The notes under the pieces are model-generated. The model was not told where the DNA came from, searched no databases, and saw only the letters and a list, made by a program, of their open reading frames with translations. Source: Anthostomella pinea (Eukaryota; Ascomycota; Sordariomycetes; Xylariales; Xylariaceae). From it: a stretch of DNA of 64,000 bases. Both the position numbers and the translations under genes were made by a program. Of this stretch, positions 54,997 to 64,000 are shown in pieces (position 1 is the stretch's first letter; each line of letters begins with the position of its first letter). The stretch is from positions 62,001-126,000 of the forward strand of contig CAUWAG010000014.1 of assembly GCA_963556695.1 (NCBI GenBank), written 5' to 3'.

Positions 54997-55734
54997 GGCT
55001 TCACACTCACATCACAACTAGTCTCGCAGCGCTTTTCTCAGCAAAGTAGCGTAACATTTATGCAACAAAGAGCAATATGTATTCCCTGATTACTGCGGCT
55101 GGGATGCAAAACCCAATTAAATAACTCGGTTGTCTTCCAGCACGACTCTATGGTATCTTTTTACAGGCTCCCCGAACTTCAACGACGGAACCACAAACTT
55201 CCATCGTCTTCGTGTTCCTCTTGGCCTCAACTTAATACCTGGCCCGTTGTCGGCTCTCCTGGCATTGGCTTCACAGTCGGCTCCCGAGGGCCAGGCATCC
55301 TCGAGCAACATTGGGCTCGCCATGCAGACGACCAATTCCAATACGCGAAGGTGCGCGCCTGAGGCGGACGATACGAGCATAGCTCATTGTGAACGCAAGA
55401 AACATCTCGCAGTCAAACGTATGTAAATGACTCGCAAATGCCGGATTGTGACGCTCATGAACAAAGAGTATATCAAAAGCCTGCGAGCAAACGAGGTCTC
55501 GACTTGCTTGATCAACGCTAGGGTATCATCGCGGGGCCTGTGTCAGTCGAAGCCCCACCAATATGCAGCAAGTGTGAAGACGGCAGAGAGTCCGCTCTGT
55601 CCAGGAGCCCTGCGGCGATCCGGCTATAATCCTGAGTAATGGAGGCGCCATATCAAAGCTCAATACGGATGTTATTGGGTCAACGAGGCAGGCTTCGATG
55701 CCAATCAACGCCAGGTCTGAGGGTAGTAATCATA
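54997..55734. other. Intergenic region downstream of the Grr1 gene
   Basis: Overlapping frames on both strands at 55,117-55,426 have no support. Confidence 0.4.
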
Positions 55735-58235
55735 CTACGGATCGCGTGTCTCATCATCTTGGTCGATATGCGCTTGCATCGAAGCCGTGCTGGGACCGGG
55801 CGCCGATCCTTGGCGGCCAAACAAGCTCGACCCTGCAGTACTGGGACCTGGCATGGGAACTGCGATTTGATCCAGACTCGAGGGTGCATTGTTCTGCGGC
55901 TGATTGGACCATGAGTTCCACTGACCATTCAACGTGCCGAAAGGGTGATCCGTCGTGTTGGATTGGCTTTCGAAAACCGGTGGTGTTGCGATTGGGTGAG
56001 CGTGGGAGAATGTGGTTGCCATAGAATGATGAGGCGGCGGTGGAGGAATCGTGGCTATATCGACGAGCTCGTCTCCGCCAGGGTTTCCATTGTCGAGCGC
56101 GATCTCACTACCTTCACCCATGTCGTCATCCTCGGGAGTGTCGATTTCCTCAAAACCATCGATGTCTGGTATAGGTCCAGGGGCAATACCGCCTGTTGGA
56201 GTTGGAGGGGGCAAAGCTCTGCGTCTTTCATGTCTGCGACCCTCGTGATACTCGGCGAATTCTTCCCTTGTATTGAGATACCGCCTCAAACCAGCCACGC
56301 CCGCACCCGAAAACACGCAGAATACGGCTCGTTGGTGATCAGTAAAGTCTGTCGAAGAAAGTGAGCATGACTTGAGCACAGAGTTAACAATGATGGGAGG
56401 ATGGCATACCAACAGGCGCCTCGCGGCAGAAGGCCTCAAGATCGTCTCGTAGGAATGCAGGTACTCCGGTTAAACTTAGGTGGGTGAGTTTGGGGCAGCA
56501 GTTTAGCAGTTTGATAATACTCTGTAGATGTGGTCAATATGTGTCTCCTCGATCTGCCCCGTCAAAACATACCGGCAGGGTCAAATTGGTGCAATAGCTC
56601 AAATGCACGCGCTCCAAACTGCTTGAGCGATACTCGTGTCCAGGGATGATGTTATTGGACGCATCGCGACGGCTGTGCGTTCGGTAATTAGCTTTGGCCA
56701 ATGCGTACATACTCTCGTCTGTGATGCTAGCGCACTTCACAAGGCCAATTCTCTTGAGCTTGGGAAGCGTTGCCAGGCGCGTGACTGAGTCATCGGTCAA
56801 ATGCGTGCAGCAGCCCAGGTCGATATACCGGATACGGTTGCAGCATTGCACCAGACGCTTCACAGCCTCGTCCGTGATGTTACGGCAGTGTCCCAGGTGT
56901 ACGTAGTGAAGATTCTTGCCTAGACGCGAGATGGCAAAGACGGCGGCATCTGTAATGTTGTTGCACTTGGCGAGCACCAAGTTTCGCAGCCGAGGTGCCA
57001 CGTCGATGATCTTCTCGACGGCACGATCTGTCAAACGCGAGCACGAGGTCAGGTCGAGGATCCGAAGGTGTTCATACGTCTTTGACGAAGGCAGCGTCAG
57101 AAAGGCAGCATCGTCAATCAGTTCGCAACTGGATAGACGCAGCTCTCGAAGGGACTGTCCCCTAGCGAGGAGGGCCGTCACTGGGTCGTTACCGATTTTG
57201 TCGCACTGGTGTAGATCAATCTCGAGGATGTTCGGGCAATTGTGGGCAAACGCAAGAATGGCATTGTCGTTCAGTTGCACGCAGTCATTGAGCTTGAGCT
57301 ATATCCGGAACAGACTCGTCAGTAAAATAGTCATAGAAAAAGCAGAAACAGACAAATCAGGCCTAAATACGAAGATGGAAAGGACGGGATAGCCATACCC
57401 GCTTGATGTACTTGCAGTTCTCGGCGAGCTGGACCATGCTTTCATTTGAGATCTGCTTGCAGTTTGAGATGTTGAGACCCTGAAGTCTCCGACAATTCTT
57501 GGCAATGGCCATGATGGAGGCTTCCGTGATGTTGATGTCCCCTGATATATCCAGCGCCAGGAGGAATTGACTGCTTCCGACCAAAGGTATCAAACCAGAG
57601 TCGGTCAGACCTTTGCAGTTCGTCAGTGTCAGACGTTCAACCCTGGAGCAGGCAGAAAGGGGCAGGACACTGCCATCGTTGACCTCGGGGGCGAGGGCCG
57701 CGAGATTCAGACGTTTGATGAAGTCGGAGTAGGTGAAGAAGGGCTTCTCCAGCCCAAGCGTATTGCAGATGAAGGCATGCTTCTCCCAACTGGTGCAGGT
57801 GGGCCGGTGCCAGAGGATTTCGACCGCATTCCGAGCCCATCTCTTGCATGTCAGCATGCAGTTCAACAGTTCTGTCGAATTGCTAATGCGAGAGAAGATG
57901 CTGATGAGGATTTCGCTAGGCAGAGCGGCAACGGTGGGGAGGCATTCTGGATCGGTGACCTGCATGTCCTGCATGTTTGGTACGACTCCTAGTGATGACT
58001 GCGAGTCATTGGCGCCGAGGAAAAAATCCGATTCTTCGTTATCGGCAGGGGCGGGGGAGTTGGTCGAAGAAGAAGATCGCGAATCTCTCGGTTCATCCGC
58101 TTCGGTCATGACCATGGTGGGCGGGTTTGGGCCGGAAGCAGAGGCTGAGGCTATTGAGGGGCCAGAAGTAGCAGCTGCAGCTGCGGCCGAGTTGCGGGCA
58201 GCGATGACATCGAGTGAGGGAGCGGGAGGGCGCAT
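55735..58235 (-). CDS. grr1: SCF ubiquitin-ligase F-box/LRR protein Grr1-like
   Basis: Substrate receptor of an SCF E3 ubiquitin ligase; yeast Grr1 acts in glucose and amino-acid signalling and cyclin turnover. Four exons were resolved: 58235-57399, 57298-56573, 56521-56410 and 56348-55735. GT-AG introns use GTATGG, GTATGT and GTATGC donors. Total 2,289 nt, 762 residues. F-box at about 102-146 (LPSEILISIFSRISNSTELL, CMLTCKRWARNAVEILW). A long run of about a dozen cysteine-type LRRs follows from about 170 to 550 (LTLTNCKGLTDSGLIPLV, LNISNCKQISNESMVQLAEN, LDLTSCSRLTDRAVEKIIDV, YIDLGCCTHLTDDSVTRLA). Exon 3 holds FLRDDLEAFCREAPV. The C-terminus is disordered and Pro/Gly/Ser-rich. Architecture and length match filamentous-fungal Grr1 and the frame is intact. 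Confidence 0.93.
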
Positions 58236-60647
58236 CTTGCTCCAGTCGGCCTATACCTCGACGAGGAAGCAGACGGGCACAGCCTTGGCAAGTAGTATTG
58301 AGAGATCCTGGGTCTGGCGATGGATGGAGATGGAGATGGAGATGGATCTGTTCGCTTCGGTCGAGAGGTGGTCGAGATCGCAAAGGAGGGGCATGTACAG
58401 CAATGGTTGTTTACGTTATCGAGGCTGTGACGATGAGTAAACACAGACGATGGACGTGAGCCCAAAGCCTTACCGGATGGATAGCTGAGGGAATCGTTGG
58501 GCGGATAACGAGCAGGCCGGAGGAGCCAGCGGCAACGAGCGCGGGGGTCAAGATGCTCCGCTCTATTGTGACGAAAGCCGATGTTGCGATGGGCGACACG
58601 GGGCCTGACGGAGGCGCGGAGGCGCGGAGACGGACGGATGTTCGAGCGATCGGGCTGCGATGGAGTTGGAGTTGGAGTTGGAGTGATGAAGCTGGACTGC
58701 CGGTCAGGATGGGCCCTGCCAACCTTGAAGCTGGGATGTGCGTGTTTGTTGTGGTCGTGGTGTGCTGGCTTGACAATTTGAAAGTCTGATTCAACCAGGG
58801 GAAGGGCGTCGGAAGGGTATCAGAGGAGCGTCGAGGTAATGGTGTATGCCGGGTGACGATGCCAGGTGATGAGGATTGGGTTGGGTGCCCGGCTGCCAGT
58901 TCCGCAAGGTTGTTCTGGTGATACAATTAAAGGTCAGGGTGTAGCTAGCTACCTGCTCATCGGATGCCACCTGGCCCAAGATACCACAGATGGCGAGCCC
59001 GGTCGTTCCAGCTGCCTTGGCCTCACCTTGCTGCATCGGCCATCTGGCTGCCACCTGCCCTCTCTCCTTTGCCGTGAAGTACCTACGTACCTAAGTGTGA
59101 TGCCTTTAACGGCTATGTCATCTAAGGCATAAAAAGTGCGGGGTATGCACCTACTCGTAACTCATCCACCACCGCAGATTTCTCATGATCTGATCTCAAT
59201 CGTCTCTCCCCATCTGCAATCTGATTTTTACATGATCTGTCTGCCATGCATGTCTCACACAAGAACACCTTTATTCAATGCACCCAGCCGCTGAGAGACA
59301 CTAGCATTTTCCAATTCATTTCTGACGACTCAGAAACCCAAACCCGCCAAAGTTCAAACTGTCTCTATTGGACGACTGAAGAAGCGCCGTCAAACGGTGA
59401 AAATGATAACTTGCACAAGCGTCTGACAGAAACTGTTATTTCGGGGGCAATTGACTGCAATAATCAACAGACCTCTGCTTTACCTACCTACTGCAAATCA
59501 ACCGCTTAGGCTGTCTCATTCACCTCTAACGCGAGATGGCCTGATGTTTGGAGCTGTTGGGTTTTGAGTTCAGCCTCATGGGGGACTGCCCTCCACCTAT
59601 CGAAGTCTACCTACGTCTGCACACACATCAGTACACACACCAGCTGGATCTGCCACTATCACAGGGTACATTTCTCCTCCTAAGCATCCTGGCATTTACT
59701 TGGTTTCACTCAGCTCACTCAGCTCACTCTGTGTACTCCTCGGAGGCCCACAAGTTTATCTACTTGGGCTCGTGATTCCTCGTGAGCCGTTAGGCACAGG
59801 AGTGAACAAAGAGAATGCCTCGAAGTCGCCCTTAGCTGAATCCATCTTCCATCAGGAGGTCTACCACTTGACGTGTCTATTCCTTGATACGGTGCTTCCC
59901 AGGCTCCCATGTCAGGCCGAAATGTCTGCCATGTTTCTCTTTGCAAAAGAGAAAGACGGAATCTCGGGGGGAATCCACTCCACCTAGGTGGCTGGTGGTG
60001 ATACCAATCCACAATGCCTCGTCGTTCTACCTATGCCAACCGGCGCCCAGTTTGATATGATCCAGGGTAAAAAGGGCTGGCAGCAACCTTGAAGGGACTG
60101 ATCGGTGGAAGCATCTGTACACTTCTCATATGTTTCCGAGCCATAATCGGCTTGGGCCGGCGCAATGTTAACACTCAAGTGCGACACAAGATCATGACCC
60201 TTGGACTAGTGTCTACAGATCTCTGTCACACCGTTTTCCGCTCAATATCAACATTTACCAGCGAGACCAGTGGACATTTTCTTAAGGGCGTGGTCTCGAC
60301 TTCTGCCGCCGGTGTATATGTCGCAGCCTCAAAATGTGTTACTATCCTCGAACACGTGGTGGCGAATCATCCACCTAGCGTACGATGCAGAAGAACATCT
60401 TTGATTGCCGTGCTTACGAGCACCCCATGTCCTGGTACTTCGTCCGATGTGTTCATGCATGTTGCCCTGTCAAATGGCAACTGCAATTGGGCGTTACGGT
60501 TCTCAGCCCGCAGCTGGGACGGAGTCCTACTGACGCCTCCTGCCTTAGGTACTCCTTGCATGTAAGAGGTAAAGCCTCGCCTATGATGAAACGGCACAAC
60601 ACGCACTTCTCTCATTCCTGCCGCTTCTCACATCGCAGACATTCGAT
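58236..60647. other. Long divergent intergenic region of Grr1 and the SDR gene
   Basis: 2.4 kb. The first part would hold the Grr1 leader and promoter; long regulatory leaders are common for such genes. (GGAGAT)n at about 58,322-58,348 and (GTTGGA)n at about 58,661-58,684 are simple repeats. No supported gene; the minus-strand frame 58,411-58,926 is low-complexity. Confidence 0.5.
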
Positions 60648-61747
60648 ATGGCGGGCACGATCATCATCACTGGCGCCAACGGTTCTCTAGCAGGAAACAC
60701 CGTGCAGCATCTACTCACGAATACGCCCGATAATACCTTGGTCCTCACCGTCCGCAACACCTCGGACGAGGACCCCAACACCAAGAAGCTACGTGCCACC
60801 ATTGCCAAGTTCCCGAACGCAAAGGTGTCTATCCGCCAGCTCGACCTTGCCAACCTCACCGCTGTGCACGAATTTGCCGACACCGTCGCTGCAGAGGCAG
60901 CCGACAAGAAGCTGCCCTCCCTCGCGGCCATCGTGTGCAATGCCTATTATTGGAACATGGTGCGCGATCCTGAGCTCTCCGACGAAGGCTACGAAAAGTC
61001 GATTCATATAAACCATATCTCGCATGCGGCTTTAGTGTTGCGACTTCTGGGTAGCTTTGGTCCTGAGGGTGGGCGGGTGGTTCTCTTCACTAGCGACGCA
61101 CACGAGGATGGCAAGAATGGTCTTCAGAAGTATCCACCTGCTCTGCCTGATGGCCTTGACGCCCTCTTGAAGGCCGTGCCGGAGAGCGATAAGCAGGGAC
61201 GCGGCTTTCTGAACTATGCCAACTCGAAGCTGGCTATTCTCATGTGGACGTATGCGCTGAACCGTTATCTCGAGAAGGTAGGCCTACGAACCATGACTGC
61301 CCACAAGTCTTCTCTTCTTTCTACATTGATCTTATCCTTAGGGGAACAGTGGACCAAGTGACCTGCTAATTAGCTGTTCAGGACGAGGCACTGAGTAAGA
61401 TCACAGCAATCGCAATAGACCCAGGCAGTCTAGTCGACTCTCGCGCTCTGCGCACCAACACACCTCCGCTGGTGCAATGGGTCCAGAAGCTGGTGCTTCA
61501 GCCCTTCAGGCCAGTGCTGCGCTTTGTGGACCCGTACATACGTACAGCAGCCGATGCAGGCGTTGATGTAGCAGAACTTGCCCTCAACCAAGCACTTCCG
61601 GGCGAGCGTGGATATTTGAAATTGCTCAAGAGGGAGAGCAGCTCCAAGGACAGCCTGGACGAGGTCAAGCAGGAGAAGCTGTGGGCGAAGACTCTGGAAT
61701 GGGCGAAGATCACGAAAGAGAACACGCTGCTCGAGAGCGGCGTCTAG
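60648..61747 (+). CDS. Short-chain dehydrogenase/reductase
   Basis: NAD(P)-dependent oxidoreductase of unknown substrate. Exon 1 60,648-61,277 and exon 2 61,382-61,747 (donor GTAGGC, acceptor TGTTCAG, phase 0) give 331 residues. Residues seen: cofactor loop TGANGSLA at 8-15 (last position Ala in place of the common Gly), acidic/polar strand DLANL at 66-70, CNA at 97-99, catalytic Ser in FTSD near 149, and Y190-x3-K194 in NYANSKLA. The C-terminal helix-rich extension (PLVQWVQKLVLQPFRPVLRF ...) resembles fungal retinol-dehydrogenase/WW-oxidoreductase-like SDRs. It converges on the cupin gene 143 bp away. Confidence 0.9.
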
Positions 61748-61890
61748 GGTGACAGGAACACATTTGTAGTCGGTTCTATTCAAGAGTATGCGCCCCGTAT
61801 TGATACGCGACGTGATAACCAATAACCATCTTCCCACCGCGAAAGCTACGTAAGGTAGCGGTTCCAACAATGGCATATACCCAGAACAAG

Positions 61891-62676
61891 TTATGCCGTC
61901 TTTGCGCGGTCCGCAAATCGCCTTTGGAATATCGACATCTCCATCTTGCGGCAAGCTGACTCCCAATCCGTCGTCCACTTCCTGTAAAACGGCTGATAAC
62001 CCAGCAGCCCGCCTATCCATCTTCCAACCACGATACCCAGCGCTCGCGATATTGTCCGTCCGAGTGGCACCCACCATGGTAACGAGAGGTATGATCCGCC
62101 GGCATCGAACATCTGGGGCACAAGACAATTAGCAATGAACGAGACCGATGGAGGGGGGGGCGAAGGACTTGAAAAACGCGCAAGACTCACACTCAGGACC
62201 TGCACCAGATCGACCTTCTCCCCCTGCACCACGATCTGGTCCTGGTACGCATACCAGTTCTCGAAGAAGACGGTATCCAGCCTGAACGCCGCATCCGTAT
62301 ACTGGCCCGACAGCAAGAAAACCGTCTTCTCGCTCCCAGTCCCAGTTCCAGTCCCACTATCTACATCTCCCTCCTTCTCCGCCACAGTAGGCGCATAAAG
62401 CCGATGATTCGACCACGGCCTAAGGCAGAACTCGCCGTCGTCGGGCCCCAGCACGGACTCGACCCCCTCGACCTCGACGGCCAGCCGGCCCTCGACGATT
62501 TGGAGGTACTCCTCCTGGTACGGGTGGAAGTGCAGCGGCGGCTTCTGGGTCGCGACCTGCACGACGCGCGGGTGCTGCAGGAGGAAGGTGACTTCGTAGG
62601 CGAAGACGCGGGAGGGGTGCTTCGGGTGCGTGATTATGCGTGTGGTTATGCCGCCTTCGAAGCTGTTGGGTTGCAC
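61891..62676 (-). CDS. Cupin-domain protein
   Basis: Two exons of the visible frame: 62676-62191 and 62112-61891, with a 78-nt intron (GTGAGT...GCCCCAG) whose length is a multiple of three, so retention would also keep the frame. Spliced, the visible part is 235 residues. The cupin core is clear: HFHPYQEEYLQIVEGRLAVE (metal-binding H-x-H...E) and the second motif around WSNHRLYAP. The C-terminus has hydrophobic segments (LPWWVPLGRTISRALGIVVG) suggesting membrane association. The codon at 62676 is GTG; the frame continues upstream (DLPFLSTAQLTTPFVQPNSF) to about 62,722, so the true ATG lies in an earlier exon, perhaps near 62,790-62,850. Function unknown. Confidence 0.8.
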   Translation of the reverse strand: MQPNSFEGGITTRIITHPKHPSRVFAYEVTFLLQHPRVVQVATQKPPLHFHPYQEEYLQIVEGRLAVEVEGVESVLGPDDGEFCLRPWSNHRLYAPTVAEKEGDVDSGTGTGTGSEKTVFLLSGQYTDAAFRLDTVFFENWYAYQDQIVVQGEKVDLVQVLSVSLARFSSPSPPPPSVSFIANCLVPQMFDAGGSYLSLPWWVPLGRTISRALGIVVGRWIGGLLGYQPFYRKWTTDWESACRKMEMSIFQRRFADRAKTA

Positions 62677-62722
62677 GAAGGGGGTTGTTAGTTGCGCTGT
62701 GCTGAGGAAGGGCAGGTCTGTC

Positions 62723-64000
62723 TACGTGCGTAGGTATAGTCGGATGGGATGGAAATGAAAGCAGCAACATACGCGGTAATGGTGAGGCCGACATATGGAT
62801 CAGCGGTCGTCATGGCAGCCTCACTCTTCGTCGCCATCGTCATGGACATTCTCGCTCCTCTGGTGGGTTTCTTTCTGCTGGTGGTGTTGCAGCGCGAAGC
62901 TCTATGTTACACATCACATCACATCTCACAAGCGGCGTGAGGCTCTCCTGCCATTAAGAAGCACTGCACTTACCTAGGCTGCACCTCACAGCCGCCGCGG
63001 GAGGAACAACTGCTAGGTCCTTGTTGCCCATGTCCAGGACTTACAGGGTTATGGTTCGGTGAGGCTGTTTCGGTGAATGCCTCTCCCTCGACAACGACGT
63101 CCCGTATACGAAGGACTAGGCAGTGAGCCCCCTCCCACAGACTTCGTACGTATCGATGAATTTCTTCTTCCACATATTATTAGAGGATCGGGGAGAAGGG
63201 GGGGGGACTGACCCTCGTCGCTAGCGCTACTATACAGCCCCCTCTAGTCGGTCGTCTGTCGTTCATCACCATCCTTGTCCTGCGCCGCTGTCCTGCGAGT
63301 AAGGTATGCAGCCGCCGGCTGGCGGGCGATCTGGCTTCGGTCAACCCCTCCCGATCCCTGAGTTCGATTCAGCCCTTTCAACCCACAGTCATCTCTATGA
63401 TCGCCCAATTGGCGTATGCCAGACAGTAGGGCACCCCCGAGTGGAGCTAAAGGCGCAGAGGCGGTAAGAAGTGGGATCAGACAGCAAGTGGATGATCCAT
63501 CCCGGCGTCTGTTAGTGGACGGCTTACGGGAACTAGGACTATAGTTCAGCCCCCAACACCTCGACACCCACCGAGAAGGTCAGGCGCCGTGATCTATCAT
63601 ATCAGGTACCTGATGCTCCCTTGAAAGGGCATTTCACGCGGCAGGGTACGTGGTACAGGATGACTCAGAAGTCAGCCAATGGCGACACAAGGTCGACTCG
63701 AGCAGTCAAAGTCATCCCTACCGAAGGAATGGGGCGCAAATCGCACTCCGGTGGCCTATAGGCGTATCGCGATTTTTTACGATGGCTTGGGCAGCCCGCC
63801 GCCACTATTGGCTGGACTGGACTAGGGCCGTGTGGTGGACGGCATGCATGCATGTGAGACGCCGCATCTCTGCTGCCGGGTCAAACAATGCCGAGGATAC
63901 GGGATGAGGCCCGTCTGAGGCGCGGACATAGGCTTGGAATCGATCTCACTGCTGACCATAGGGCTTGACAGTGCGACGCTACTGCATGTGATAGACCTCC
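62723..64000. other. 5' region of the cupin gene and unannotated right end
   Basis: 62,723-62,860 probably contains the first cupin exon (minus strand ATGs near 62,814 and 62,850). No protein-like frame, repeat or RNA could be supported from 62,900 to the end. Confidence 0.4.

Noticed and set aside
58411..58926. 171-codon minus-strand frame upstream of Grr1
   Set aside because: Low-complexity translation of simple repeats (GTTGGA)n; more likely leader/promoter sequence.
60648..62676. Secondary-metabolite gene cluster
   Set aside because: Only an SDR and a cupin gene; no PKS, NRPS, terpene synthase, P450 or transporter in the window.
1..64000. CRISPR arrays, bacterial operons, rRNA
   Set aside because: Eukaryotic introns throughout; no regularly spaced repeats or rRNA sequence seen.

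Overview
The window is nuclear DNA of a filamentous ascomycete (Pezizomycotina, probably a sordariomycete). The evidence is short GT-AG introns of 40 to 80 nt with CTAAC-like branch sites, clearly fungal proteins (2EXR domain, DUF1996, MedA-type domain, SCF F-box protein Grr1, BAG/Snl1-like protein), Tad1-type LINEs, and transposon copies whose damage is mostly G:C to A:T (TGG to TAA/TGA/TAG, CAA to TAA, GAC to AAC), as expected from repeat-induced point mutation (RIP).

Layout. (1) 1-22,300 is an accessory, transposon-rich compartment: three copies of one Tad1-like LINE 3' end (one a nearly full-length element on the minus strand, 13.7-21.1 kb), two solo LTRs of one family with perfect 5-bp target duplications, and decayed host genes (MedA-like, PD-(D/E)XK-like, RRM-like). 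A possible SGNH hydrolase, an intact 2EXR protein and a two-exon orphan gene sit among them. The long LINE is a nested structure: a Ty1/copia element with TSD CCAGC sits in its reverse transcriptase, and a 568-bp tRNA-headed SINE with a perfect 14-bp TSD sits in its endonuclease. The SINE ends in the same 3' tail as the LINE, so parasite and presumed partner are found together.

(2) 22.3-26.3 kb is mostly quiet and holds one intact methyltransferase-like gene. (3) 26.3-39.1 kb is a mosaic of broken, intron-containing, same-strand pieces of host genes (an Argonaute-like piece, a DUF1996 N-terminus, a tandemly duplicated exon-intron unit, acidic/proline-rich pieces). It ends in a degenerate gene with a 2.2-kb Fot1/pogo transposon inserted inside an intron, between the branch site and the 3' splice site.

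(4) 41.3-62.7 kb is ordinary core genome: ribosomal protein uL13, a BAG-domain chaperone regulator, a glutaredoxin with a likely dual-targeting start, a lectin-like membrane protein with an in-frame stop, two hypothetical proteins, Grr1, an SDR oxidoreductase and a cupin protein. Exon structures were resolved by hand for most of these. (5) 62.8-64.0 kb shows nothing recognisable.

No rRNA, canonical tRNA gene, CRISPR array or biosynthetic cluster was seen. Functional calls rest on motif recognition only; no search was run.
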